Source: Sphingomonas sp. S-NIH.Pt15_0812 | GTDB lineage: Bacteria > Pseudomonadota > Alphaproteobacteria > Sphingomonadales > Sphingomonadaceae | Reading direction: 5' to 3' | DNA length: 64,000 nucleotides | Assembly: GCF_003951315.1 (NCBI RefSeq) | Contig: NZ_QLJH01000008.1 | Location: 62,001-126,000, forward strand | In this document: piece after piece, positions 31,343 to 41,706 of the stretch | Layout of the letters: every line of letters starts with the position of its first letter | Position numbering within the stretch: position 1 is the stretch's first letter | Made by a program: the position numbers and the translations under genes | Notes under the pieces: model-generated | What the model saw: the letters and a program-made list of their open reading frames with translations, nothing else | Database searches by the model: none | Told to the model about the DNA's origin: nothing

Positions 31343-33069
31343 TGCCCCTCTCCCGGATTGTCGCGCCAGATGCGCCCGGCCAGCAGCGTCGCGAAGCCGA
31401 GCCAGGCGACGAACGGGATCGCCATCGCGGCGGCCGGCCGGTCCACCTTGGCGGCGGTCGCCACATAGGCGGCGCCGGTGACGACCATCGCCCCCGATGC
31501 CGCCGCACTGGCGCCCAACCGCTTTTCGCGGAAGAACAGCTGCGTCCAACCACCGACCATCGCGCTATTGACCAGCCACAGACCGACCGCCGCGTTGCGC
31601 GTCCGCCCCGATGGCTGTCGAAGCAGGCGATATCCTCCGACGGCAAGGCCGGTTTCCAAGACAGGCCAGACCGCGCCGAATGCCGCGTCGGGCGGGGTGT
31701 AGCCGGGCTTGTGCAAGCGGTGATACCAGCGGCGGATACCGGGATGCGACGGGTCGGGTGCGTTGCGCCGGCCGACGATCGCGCTGGCGCCGAGCACCAC
31801 GCCGAGCGCGCCGAGCGCCAGCAGCGGCGACAGGCCGGTGGGTGCCGGTGCGCCCGGGGCAACCGCCAGTCCATCGGACGCCACCATGTCGTAGCGCGAG
31901 AGGTCGACGTCCTTGGAACGGCCACCGAACAGCTTGCCGGCGACGCCACGCACCGCGGGGCGGCTCGCCACGCTCAGCGCGGTGTGCAGCAACCGGATGC
32001 CGATCCTGCTATGGGGATTGGCCAGCCGCGGCGCGATCTTGGGGATGCCCTGCGCATCCTCGACCATCGGCCGCATCGCCTGCTCATAGGCCGCCAAGGC
32101 CGCACGCACGCACGTCGATCGGATGAGCTCCTGCGCCAGGACATAGGCGCCGGTGATCGCCAGCGTCGTGCCATAACCGGCGATCGGCGTCGCACACCAG
32201 GCTGCGTCGCCGGTCAGAACGACCCGGCCCGTCGACCAGCGGGGCATCCGCACCTGTCGAAGGACGTCGAAATAGAAATCGCCGGTCCCCTCCAGCCCAT
32301 CCAGCACGCGGGCGCTCTGCCACCCCGCATCGGCGAAGCGCTCGCGCAGCCATGCCTTCTGCCGATCCGCGCCCCAATCCTGCTCACCGCCGGGCGGCTG
32401 CTGCACCGACAGCATGGCGCGCGCGGTGCCGTGCCGATCGGGGCGAAGCGACACGCTACGCCCCCCAGGCGCATTGTACCACCGCCACAACCGGTCATCC
32501 TCGGGCCGGCGCGGGATGGTGAAATAGGCGATCGTCAGGTCCATCCAGCGGGGATCATTCTCGCCCGGAAAGACCAGTTCACGCGTTCCGGACCCCACGC
32601 CCTCGGCGATGATGACCGCGTCATAGCGTTCGGTGATCCCTCTCGCGAAGGTGACGGTGGCACCATCCTCGTCCTGGTCGACCCTGGCGATCGCATCGCC
32701 GAACCGATAAGCCGCATGCTCGCGGGCAGGCTCGTACAGCAAGCGGGCCAGGTCGCCGCGCAGGATCTCCATCTCGGCGGTCGGCCCGTCAGCGCCCGTA
32801 TCGCCGGCGAGGAACTGCGCCGCGATCGTGCCATCATCCTTGATCCACGCGGTACCCTCCTCCCCGGTTCCCTGCTCCAGCGCGACCTGCTCCAGCCCCA
32901 TGCGGCGCAGCACCTCACGCCCGACGCCGCGCACATCGATATTCTGGCCGCCGGTGCGAAATTCGGGCGATCGTTCGACCACGGTGACGTCGAAGCCAGC
33001 ACGGCCAAGCCACCATGCCGCGATATTGCCGGCGATGCTCGCGCCGGTGATCAGGATGGTACGAGACAT
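31339..33069 (-). CDS. FAD-dependent monooxygenase fused to a TspO/MBR domain
   Basis: One uninterrupted 576-residue frame. Residues 1 to about 390 are a PHBH-type FAD monooxygenase: LITGASIAGNIAAWWLGRAG (dinucleotide-binding loop), a DG-like EGVGSGTR and GDAAWCATPIAGYG (FAD ribityl-binding). Residues about 414-576 are a TspO/MBR domain with RRWYHRLHKPGYTPPDAAFG, AVWPVLETG, GGWTQLFF and FVAWLGFATLLAGRIWRDN. TspO proteins are five-helix membrane proteins that bind porphyrins. The fused domain is nearly the same as the separate TspO at 47559-48086. A GGAG precedes the start. The fusion would tether a flavin oxygenase to the membrane; the substrate is unknown. Confidence 0.88.
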   Translation of the reverse strand: MSRTILITGASIAGNIAAWWLGRAGFDVTVVERSPEFRTGGQNIDVRGVGREVLRRMGLEQVALEQGTGEEGTAWIKDDGTIAAQFLAGDTGADGPTAEMEILRGDLARLLYEPAREHAAYRFGDAIARVDQDEDGATVTFARGITERYDAVIIAEGVGSGTRELVFPGENDPRWMDLTIAYFTIPRRPEDDRLWRWYNAPGGRSVSLRPDRHGTARAMLSVQQPPGGEQDWGADRQKAWLRERFADAGWQSARVLDGLEGTGDFYFDVLRQVRMPRWSTGRVVLTGDAAWCATPIAGYGTTLAITGAYVLAQELIRSTCVRAALAAYEQAMRPMVEDAQGIPKIAPRLANPHSRIGIRLLHTALSVASRPAVRGVAGKLFGGRSKDVDLSRYDMVASDGLAVAPGAPAPTGLSPLLALGALGVVLGASAIVGRRNAPDPSHPGIRRWYHRLHKPGYTPPDAAFGAVWPVLETGLAVGGYRLLRQPSGRTRNAAVGLWLVNSAMVGGWTQLFFREKRLGASAAASGAMVVTGAAYVATAAKVDRPAAAMAIPFVAWLGFATLLAGRIWRDNPGEGQ

Positions 33070-33301
33070 GGACTTGCTTCTCCTTGCCTGCCCAACGAAC
33101 GAACGCGCATAAGTCGCGCAACCAATGCCCTTCGCGGCTGAGCCTGCGCGAAAAAGCGCCCTCCCCGAAACCGTGTTGCCGTGACGACACAGGCTGATGT
33201 CAAAAATCCGTCACACCGGCGGCCACCTTGCCGGGCTTCGCGATCCTCATACACTGGTTGCCGATCGGGGGCTCGGGAAGGCCCTCGAAACAGGGGGATC
33301 T

Positions 33302-36085
33302 ATGAAACACGGGAAGCTGCTCGCGGGCCTGTCGCTGTCTGTCTCAAGCCTGGCGCTCGCCTGTCCGGCTGATGGCCAGACGATCCAGTCGGCACCCAGC
33401 CGGGAACCCGCGTCGGAGACGCCGGCCGCATCGGACGCGGACGCGGGCAACCAGATCGTCGTGATCGGCAGCCGCGTGTCGAACCGCACCGTGTCGGACA
33501 GCCCGGTGCCGATCGACGTGATCTCGGAAAGCGCGTTGCAGGCATCGGGAACGGGCGAACTGAACAAGACGCTGAACCAGCTCGTCCCGTCCTTCAACTT
33601 CCCGCAGCCGTCGATCGCCGACGGGTCCGACGTGACCCGCCCCGCGACGTTGCGCGGGCTCAATCCGGACCAGACGCTCGTCCTGCTGAACGGCAAGCGC
33701 CGCCACGTATCGGCGCTGCTCAACATCAACGGCACGGTCGGGCGCGGCGCGGCGGCCGTCGACATGAACATGATCCCGGCCCTGGCGATCCAGCGGATCG
33801 AGGTGCTGCGTGACGGCGCATCGTCGCAATATGGCTCGGACGCGATCGCGGGCGTGATCAACGTCCAGCTCAAGACCGCCAGTTCGGGCGGCCGGGCCCA
33901 GGTGAGCTACGGGCAATATGTCACGACGCTGGATGGCGTGTCGGATTTCGACGGTCTCGTCACCTCGGGCGGCCAGCCGGTGCTGGGCACGGCGGACACG
34001 CGCTATCTGCAGGCCAACAGCTCGGGCGAGCGCAAGGCCCGCGACGGCGGCTACACCACCTTCGGCGTGAACGTCGGCCTGCCGGTCGGCGATGGCGGCT
34101 TCTTCAACTTCACCGGCGAATATCGCGACCGGAACTACACCAACCGGCAAGGCTATGACCTGCGGCCCAATTACATCCGGCCGACATCGACGACCTTCGA
34201 CGCGCGCGAGACGACGTTCGACCGGCTGAACTTCCGCTACGGCGACGCCAAGACGGAGGACTTCAATTTCCTCATCAACACCAGCGTGCCGCTGGGCGCG
34301 GCCGAATTCTACGGCTTCTTCACCTATGGTCATCGCGACGGGCAGTCCGCCGCGAATTTCCGACAACAGTCGGCCGCCACCAACCGCGACTTCTCGACGC
34401 TGACGCCCTCGACCGTCCCCAATAATGGCAATTTCGTCGGACTGACCCCGGACGGTTATCTGCCCAAGATCCAGTCGAACATCGACGACGTCTCGGCGAC
34501 CGGCGGCGTCCGCGCCGACATCGCCGGGTTCAAGGGCGATTTCTCGCTCGGCTTCGGCCGCAACGAGTTGAGCTACCGGACCGAGGACAGCATCAACGTA
34601 TCGTTCGGGCCGCAGAGCCAGCGATCGTTCGATGCCGGTCATCTCGCCTTCTCGCAGATCCTGGCCAATGCCGATCTGGCGCGGCAGTTCGACCTCGGCC
34701 TGGCCGGGCCGCTGTCCTTCGCCTTCGGCGGCGAGTATCGTCACGAGATCTACCAGATCCGGCCGGGCGATCCGCAATCCTATCAGACCGGGCCGTTCTT
34801 CACCCCGGCGCGCGCGACCAGCGCGGAGAACTGCACCGTGATCGGCGGCGTCTTCGCCAACGGCATCTGCTCCTTCCCCGGCCGGGCGGCGGCAGCGGGG
34901 GCGCAGGGCTTTGGCGGGCTGCCCGCATCGGCGCGGACCGATGTGAACCGGGACAGCTTCGCCGGCTATCTGGAGTTCGACGCCGACCTGTTCACCGGCC
35001 TCACCGCCACGGCGGCCGGCCGCTACGAACATTATAGCGACTTCGGCGACACGCTGAACGGCAAGCTGGCGCTGCGCTACGAACTCGCGCGGGGCTTCGC
35101 GCTGCGCGGGTCGGTGTCGAACGGGTTCCGTGCGCCCTCCCTGCACCAGCAATTTTTCACCACCACCTCGACCAATTTCCTGGCGGGCGTGCCGGTCGAC
35201 GTATCGACGGTGCCGGTCAGCAGCCCGGTCGCCCGCGCGCTGGGATCGCAGCCGCTCAACCCGGAAAAATCGTTCAACCTGTCGGGCGGCGCGACCCTGA
35301 ACCCGTTCCGGGGCTTCAACCTGACCGTCGATTATTTCCGGATCAAGATCAGCGATCGCATCGTGCTGTCGGAGAATCTGGGCGCGGCCGGCGTCGGCAC
35401 CGCCACGCAGAATGCCGCGGTCCAGGCGATCCTCTCCGCCAACGGCTTCAGCAATGTCGGCGCGGCGCGCTTCTTCATCAACGGCCTGGATACGACCACC
35501 CAGGGCGTCGATGCGGTCGCGACCTATCGCGCCAATCTGGGCGGACTGGGCATGTGGAACCTGTCGGCCGCGTATAATTATACGCAGAACAAGATCGATC
35601 GCCGGCTCAACAATCTGGGTCCGCTCGCCCAGATCCCCGGACTGGTGCTGTTCGGCCGGGTCGAGGGCATCCGCTTCGAACGGGGCCAGCCGCGGACCAA
35701 GGCGGTGTTCGCCACCGATGGCAAGATCGCGGGGATCGGCATATCGGCCCGGACCACGCGGTACGGCTCGGTCATCTCGCCGGAGACGACCGCGCCGCTC
35801 GGCGCCAATGCCACCAGCCTGACCGCACTGGGTCCGGACGACCAGCGCCTGCGCCCCAAATGGATCACCGACTTCTCGCTGAGCTACGAGCTGCACGGCG
35901 TGCAGTTGACGCTGGGCGTCGACAACGCGTTCGACGTCTATCCCGATCGCCGGCCCTTCGGCCCGCGCCCGGCCAGCGTCGGCGGGGTCTATCCAGCGAC
36001 TTACCAGTTCCTGCCCTATAGCGGCTTCTCGCCGTTCGGGTTCAACGGCCGGTTCCTCTACGCCCGAGCCGCCGTCAATTTCTGA
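33302..36085 (+). CDS. TonB-dependent receptor
   Basis: ATG 33302 follows GGGGG by about 5 nt and gives 927 residues. A signal peptide (LLAGLSLSVSSLALACPADG) leads to NQIVVIGSR, then a plug with PATLRGLNPDQTLVLLNGKRRH, IQRIEVLRDGASSQYGSDAIAGVIN and a barrel ending LYARAAVNF. This plug type is common in sphingomonads and xanthomonads and often takes up carbohydrates or aromatic compounds. An esterase, a VOC protein and a GH92 mannosidase gene follow, so a glycan or ester-decorated substrate is possible. A strong hairpin right after the stop probably ends the transcript. Confidence 0.92.
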   Translation: MKHGKLLAGLSLSVSSLALACPADGQTIQSAPSREPASETPAASDADAGNQIVVIGSRVSNRTVSDSPVPIDVISESALQASGTGELNKTLNQLVPSFNFPQPSIADGSDVTRPATLRGLNPDQTLVLLNGKRRHVSALLNINGTVGRGAAAVDMNMIPALAIQRIEVLRDGASSQYGSDAIAGVINVQLKTASSGGRAQVSYGQYVTTLDGVSDFDGLVTSGGQPVLGTADTRYLQANSSGERKARDGGYTTFGVNVGLPVGDGGFFNFTGEYRDRNYTNRQGYDLRPNYIRPTSTTFDARETTFDRLNFRYGDAKTEDFNFLINTSVPLGAAEFYGFFTYGHRDGQSAANFRQQSAATNRDFSTLTPSTVPNNGNFVGLTPDGYLPKIQSNIDDVSATGGVRADIAGFKGDFSLGFGRNELSYRTEDSINVSFGPQSQRSFDAGHLAFSQILANADLARQFDLGLAGPLSFAFGGEYRHEIYQIRPGDPQSYQTGPFFTPARATSAENCTVIGGVFANGICSFPGRAAAAGAQGFGGLPASARTDVNRDSFAGYLEFDADLFTGLTATAAGRYEHYSDFGDTLNGKLALRYELARGFALRGSVSNGFRAPSLHQQFFTTTSTNFLAGVPVDVSTVPVSSPVARALGSQPLNPEKSFNLSGGATLNPFRGFNLTVDYFRIKISDRIVLSENLGAAGVGTATQNAAVQAILSANGFSNVGAARFFINGLDTTTQGVDAVATYRANLGGLGMWNLSAAYNYTQNKIDRRLNNLGPLAQIPGLVLFGRVEGIRFERGQPRTKAVFATDGKIAGIGISARTTRYGSVISPETTAPLGANATSLTALGPDDQRLRPKWITDFSLSYELHGVQLTLGVDNAFDVYPDRRPFGPRPASVGGVYPATYQFLPYSGFSPFGFNGRFLYARAAVNF

Positions 36086-36091
36086 TGGTTC

Positions 36092-36120
36092 GAGGATGGG
36101 GGCGCTGCGCCCCCGTCCTC
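36092..36120 (+). terminator. Strong hairpin after the TonB receptor gene
   Basis: GAGGATGGGGGCG and CGCCCCCGTCCTC form a 13-bp stem with one T-G wobble around a CTG loop, starting 7 nt after the stop codon. It is not followed by a T-run, so it may act with Rho or as a 3'-end stabiliser. Confidence 0.65.
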
Positions 36121-36507
36121 AACCCATATCGACCCGGTCCCGGTCCTCCACGGCGTCCACCGACCGGCCGAAAGGGGACGTCGGCCCATCCGGCATATCG
36201 GACGCGTTCCCGACCGCTGAAACGAGTCGAACACGACAAGTCGCTGCCCGAGACGGCCGTTTATCGCCTGCTGCCGATCACCTGACCGATGCGGAACGCC
36301 GATCCGCCGTCGCGCCGAATCCCGTCCACGATACCGAGCCGCCTGCCCCCCGGTCGCAGGCGACCACGACCGGACAGCCGCGACGCCCTGCCGCGTTTCG
36401 AATTCCTAGTCTGCCGGCAATTTCATGGACATCGTCCCTAGCCGATCTGCGCAAACGGCCGCATGATGCACCCTCGAACCGGGCGACGACGAAAAGGTAT
36501 GCAAATC
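36121..36507. other. Intergenic region without recognised gene
   Basis: Nearly 390 nt between the receptor terminator and the esterase gene. The reading frames here lack family resemblance and appear to be compositional. The region probably holds the esterase promoter. Nothing else was recognised. Confidence 0.4.
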
Positions 36508-37410
36508 ATGTGGTTACGAACCTCCGCGGCGCTCCTTCTGGCTGCCGCCACGCCGACCGCCCTGCCTGCGGAAGACCCGGCCCCGGTGCAGCAACCGGTG
36601 CAGAAAGGGCATCCACTATGGCCGGATGGGGCCCCCGGTTCGAAAGCCCGGCGCAACGAACCGGAGGTCGGGCGGGACTATTGGCTGCGCAACATCCACG
36701 ATCCCTCGCTGACCGCCTTCCCCGCCGACCCGAAACACCGGAATGGCGTGGGCATCATCATCTTTCCCGGCGGCGGTCACCGCCTGCTGGTCTGGACCAA
36801 TGAAGGCACGAAGGTCGCGACGGCGCTCAACCGGATGGGCATTACCGCCTTCGTGCTGAAATACCGTCTCGCGAACGAGCCGGGCTCGACCTACACCGTC
36901 GCCGGCGACGCCGCCGATGACGCGCGTCGCGCCGTGCGGTGGGTCCGGGCCAATGCGGCGGCCTATGGCGTCGATCCCGCGCGACTGGGCGTGATGGGAT
37001 TCTCGGCGGGGGGAGAGCTGGTTTCGCTCATCGCGGACAATCCCGAACCGGCGGGACGGCCGGTCACCGACGCGACCGACCGGATCAGCGCGCGGCCGGA
37101 CTTCCAGATCCTGGTATTTCCCGGCCCCGGGGGATTGCCGGCGCGCGATGCGGCCCATGCGCCGCCCGCCTTCATCACCGCGGGATCGCTCGACCAATGT
37201 TGCGCCGCGCCGTCGGTGGCGCTGTACCAGCAGCTCCGCGAGGCGCATGTCCCGGCCGAGCTGCATATGTATGCCGGAGCCGATCACGCCTTCAACCTCG
37301 ACGAATCCAACCGCATCTCCATCCTGCACTGGCCCGACCGGCTGGCGGATTGGCTCGCCGATGAAGGCTGGCTCGACGGGAGCGCATCGAAGCGCCCGCC
37401 GGCCCGGTAG
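36508..37410 (+). CDS. Exported alpha/beta-hydrolase esterase (BD-FAE/dienelactone-hydrolase-like)
   Basis: The 300-residue protein begins MWLRTSAALLLAAATPTALPA, a signal peptide; GAAAAGG lies about 10 nt upstream. An alternative ATG at 36499 adds three residues. The oxyanion region IIIFPGGGHR, nucleophile elbow GVMGFSAGGEL, an Asp after TAGSLDQ and a His in YAGADHAFN complete the hydrolase triad. These exported esterases typically remove acetyl or feruloyl groups from plant polysaccharides. The nearby receptor and GH92 genes fit such a role; the actual ester is unknown. Confidence 0.83.
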   Translation: MWLRTSAALLLAAATPTALPAEDPAPVQQPVQKGHPLWPDGAPGSKARRNEPEVGRDYWLRNIHDPSLTAFPADPKHRNGVGIIIFPGGGHRLLVWTNEGTKVATALNRMGITAFVLKYRLANEPGSTYTVAGDAADDARRAVRWVRANAAAYGVDPARLGVMGFSAGGELVSLIADNPEPAGRPVTDATDRISARPDFQILVFPGPGGLPARDAAHAPPAFITAGSLDQCCAAPSVALYQQLREAHVPAELHMYAGADHAFNLDESNRISILHWPDRLADWLADEGWLDGSASKRPPAR

Positions 37411-37528
37411 CGGCTGACTTCGTTGTGGAGCATGGGCCGCCGATCCGTCCTTCAGCAGGTGGAACCTAGAAGCCCATGTGGCCACCAACAAGCCGATCGC
37501 GCGTTGAGCGGCCAGCAAGGAGTAGGCG

Positions 37529-37942
37529 ATGCCGCAGCTTGAAGGTGTTCTGGAGACCGCGCTCTATGTCGACGACAAACCCAGGTCCGTCGCATTCTTC
37601 CGCGACGTCATGGGCATGACCATCGTCCGTGACGAAGATCGCCTGACCGCTTTCGATGCGGGCGGTCAGAGCATTCTTCTCGTCTTCGCGCGACAGGCGT
37701 CGCTGGACGGAGAGGATACGCCCGGCGGCCACATCCCCGGTCACGACGGTGCGGGGCCGTTGCATATGGCGTTCAAAGTCGCGGCTGGAGACTATGAGGC
37801 CTGGCGCGATCACCTGCGGAGCGCTGCCGTCCCGGAGCTTAGCGAAGTCACCTGGCCGACCGGGGGCCGGAGCTTTTATTTCAACGATCCCGATGGCCAT
37901 GTCCTCGAGATCGCCACGCCCGGACTTTGGCCGAGCTATTAG
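37529..37942 (+). CDS. VOC-family (glyoxalase/dioxygenase fold) protein
   Basis: The 137-residue protein carries a single VOC module: VLETALYVDDKPRSVAFFRDVMGM, LLVFARQ, HMAFKVA and a C-terminal SFYFNDPDGHVLEIATPG, in which His and Glu are typical metal ligands. Members include glyoxalases, ring-cleavage dioxygenases and resistance proteins. The substrate cannot be deduced. AAGGAG is present upstream of the start. Confidence 0.85.
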   Translation: MPQLEGVLETALYVDDKPRSVAFFRDVMGMTIVRDEDRLTAFDAGGQSILLVFARQASLDGEDTPGGHIPGHDGAGPLHMAFKVAAGDYEAWRDHLRSAAVPELSEVTWPTGGRSFYFNDPDGHVLEIATPGLWPSY

Positions 37943-38118
37943 CACGACACGCGCCGCCGACAGGCCCGGCCGCTTCACGTCCCGTTCGAGGAGCCGCCGG
38001 GTCGATGCAGGACGGGGCCACTCGGCGCCGGCCGCACCTTTGCTCCAAGCCTTTGAAAAAAGGGCGTACGTCAACGAGCGATCTTCCGCATTGGGCGAGA
38101 GGATGCTCTTATCCCCGG

Positions 38119-40488
38119 ATGACGACCCTTCACCGATCCGCCGTGGCAGCGTTGCTTGTCGGCTTCGCCGCGACGGCGCTATCTGCGCAATCCACGTTCG
38201 AGCAGGTCGATCCGATGATCGGCACCGGCGGGGAGGGCCACACCTTTCCAGGAGCGGTTGCGCCGTTCGGCATGGTGCAATTCTCGCCCGATACCGATAC
38301 CGGTTGCATCCTTCGCGCATGCTACGGCCATGCCGCCGGCTATCGGTATGACGATCCCACGATCCAGGGATTCTCGCTGACCCACTTCTCGGGCGCCGGG
38401 CATTCGGACCTCGGTGACTTTCTGATGATGCCCATTGCCGGAAACGACGTGCCGCTCGAACCGGGCGATGCGGGCAAGCCCGGATCGGGGTACCGGTCGC
38501 GCTACGATCACGCCGCGGAGACGGCGCGGCCGGGCTATTATTCGGTCGTGTTGCAGGACCACGGCGTCCGCGCCGAACTCACCGCCGGTACGCGGGTCGG
38601 GATGGCCCGCTACCGTGCGGCGTCATCCACCCAGCCGATGCACCTGATCCTCGACCTGCGCAGCTCGCTGTACAATTATCCGGGCAAGATCCTGTGGTCG
38701 TCGATCCGACTGCGCCCCGACGGCACCGTGACCGGCTGTCGGCAAACCCGTGGCTGGGCGCCGGATCGGACGCTCTGCTTCGCCCTGCGCTTCTCGGTGC
38801 CGCTCCGGGGGCACGCCTTCGTGTCGACCGAGACGGACGTCGCCTATAAGGGTTTCCAGGGACCGGGGCGCGGCAGCGACGCAGTGGCCGAACGCGCCGG
38901 ACGGGCCCTGGTGGCGCGCTTCGATTTCGGCGCGGTCGACCGCCCCATCGAGGTGAGGAGCGCGATCTCGTCGGTCGACGAGGCGGGCGCGATCGCCAAT
39001 CTTGCGAGCGAGCCCGGCGACTTCGATGCCATTCGCGCGAAGACCATGGCGGCGTGGCGCGCCGCGCTCGACGTGCTGAAGATCGAGGCGCCTGCCCCGA
39101 TGCAGACATCGGTGGCGACGGCGCTCTATCATGCCTTGCTCGCGCCCGCCGTCGCCGGCGATGTGGACGGCCGCTATCGCGGGCCCGACAATCAGGTCCA
39201 TCACGCCCAGGGTTACACCTTCCGCTCGACATTCTCGCTCTGGGATACGTTCCGGGCCGAGCATCCGCTGCTCACCATCGTTCAGCCGCCGAGCACGTCG
39301 AGCGACATCGTCCGATCGCTTGTCGCGAGCCGGCAACACAGCCCCGATGGCATCCTGCCGGTCTGGCAGTTCCAGGGACGCGAGACCTGGACGATGATCG
39401 GCTATCATGCCGCGCCGGTCATCGCCGACGCCTATCTCAAGGGCATCCGGGGATTCGACGCGGATGCCGCGCTGGCGGCGATGGTGGCGAGCGCGACCTA
39501 TGCGCCATATGGCGGCCTCGGCGACTATATGAAACGCGGCTATGTGCCGATCGACCGCGAACCGGAAGCGGCCTCCAAGACGGTCGAATATGCCTATGAC
39601 GACTGGACGATCGCCCGGATGGCGCGCGCGATGGGCCGCACCGACATCGCGGCCAGGTTCGGACAGCGCGCGGGCAACTGGCGCAACAGCTTCGACGCCA
39701 GGACCGGCTTCATCCGGGCGCGCAAGACCGACGGGACGTTCCGCGTGCCGTTCGATCCGACCGCGATCAATTACGGATCGGACTATACCGAGGGCAATGC
39801 CTGGCAATATGGCTGGTTCGTGCCGCAGGATCAGGCCGCGCTCGTCCGCGCGCTCGGCGGTGACGCGGCGACCATCGCCAAGCTGGATGCGATGTTCGAA
39901 TTCGACAATTCGAAGCTCGACTACAGCCATGCCGAGGATATCGCCGGGCTGATCGGCCAGTATATCCATGGCAACGAACCCAGCCACCATGTCGCCTATC
40001 TCTACAGCTATGCCGGCGCGCCGTGGCGGACGCAGGCACGATTGAAGCAGATCGTCGAAAGCCAGTACCACCCGACGCCCGACGGGCTGTCCGGCAACGA
40101 CGATCTTGGCCAGATGTCGGCATGGCTCGTCTTCACCGCCCTGGGCTTCTATCCGGTCACGCCGGCCAGCCTGGAATATGTCATCGGACGGCCGTTCGTG
40201 AACCGCGCGATGCTCGCCCTGCCCAATGGTCGGCGCCTGACCATCATCGCCGATCGGCTGGACGACGGGCATCCCTATGTCGGGACGGTCATGCTGAACG
40301 GCAGGCCCGTCACGCGGGCCTATCTACGGCACGACGAGATCATGGCTGGCGGTGAACTGCGTTTCACGATGCAGAGCATGCCCAACACGGCGTGGGCAGC
40401 GGGACGCGCGGATCGGCCATATTCCGCCAGCATGGTGCGAACGCCTGCGAAGCCGGTGAAGCGCGAACTGGCCAAGCGCCTCGGGTGA
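38119..40488 (+). CDS. GH92 alpha-1,2-mannosidase, exported
   Basis: Starting at 38119, the protein has 789 residues with a signal peptide (SAVAALLVGFAATALSA). GH92 signatures run through it: VDPMIGTGGEGHTFPGA, APFGMVQFSPDT, FSLTHFSGAG, FSLWDTFRAEHPLLT, GNEPSHHVAYLYSYAG and GNDDLGQMSAWLVFTALGFYP. GH92 enzymes are calcium-dependent exo-alpha-mannosidases acting on mannans or N-glycans. The protein is probably periplasmic. The start is set by the signal peptide; a longer frame to 37927 overlaps the VOC gene. Confidence 0.93.
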   Translation: MTTLHRSAVAALLVGFAATALSAQSTFEQVDPMIGTGGEGHTFPGAVAPFGMVQFSPDTDTGCILRACYGHAAGYRYDDPTIQGFSLTHFSGAGHSDLGDFLMMPIAGNDVPLEPGDAGKPGSGYRSRYDHAAETARPGYYSVVLQDHGVRAELTAGTRVGMARYRAASSTQPMHLILDLRSSLYNYPGKILWSSIRLRPDGTVTGCRQTRGWAPDRTLCFALRFSVPLRGHAFVSTETDVAYKGFQGPGRGSDAVAERAGRALVARFDFGAVDRPIEVRSAISSVDEAGAIANLASEPGDFDAIRAKTMAAWRAALDVLKIEAPAPMQTSVATALYHALLAPAVAGDVDGRYRGPDNQVHHAQGYTFRSTFSLWDTFRAEHPLLTIVQPPSTSSDIVRSLVASRQHSPDGILPVWQFQGRETWTMIGYHAAPVIADAYLKGIRGFDADAALAAMVASATYAPYGGLGDYMKRGYVPIDREPEAASKTVEYAYDDWTIARMARAMGRTDIAARFGQRAGNWRNSFDARTGFIRARKTDGTFRVPFDPTAINYGSDYTEGNAWQYGWFVPQDQAALVRALGGDAATIAKLDAMFEFDNSKLDYSHAEDIAGLIGQYIHGNEPSHHVAYLYSYAGAPWRTQARLKQIVESQYHPTPDGLSGNDDLGQMSAWLVFTALGFYPVTPASLEYVIGRPFVNRAMLALPNGRRLTIIADRLDDGHPYVGTVMLNGRPVTRAYLRHDEIMAGGELRFTMQSMPNTAWAAGRADRPYSASMVRTPAKPVKRELAKRLG

Positions 40489-40637
40489 TGGCGGCACCGC
40501 CACCCGATCATCGCTGCCAGCCACATTGACTAAGAAAGCGTTCGGATTTCATCAACGAACGTCTTCACCGCACCGCCGGTGGCAACTGCCGGCCGCCCCG
40601 ACCATTGAGCAGGCAGCGTTCGGATCGGAGATATGAC

Positions 40638-41624
<987 letters not shown>

Positions 41625-41706
41625 TGACGTCCCCTTGCGCTCCGATCGCGCCGGGCGGGCATTCCAGTCATGCGGCGCAGTTCGCCGACCATCGGGAGGA
41701 AGGCGC

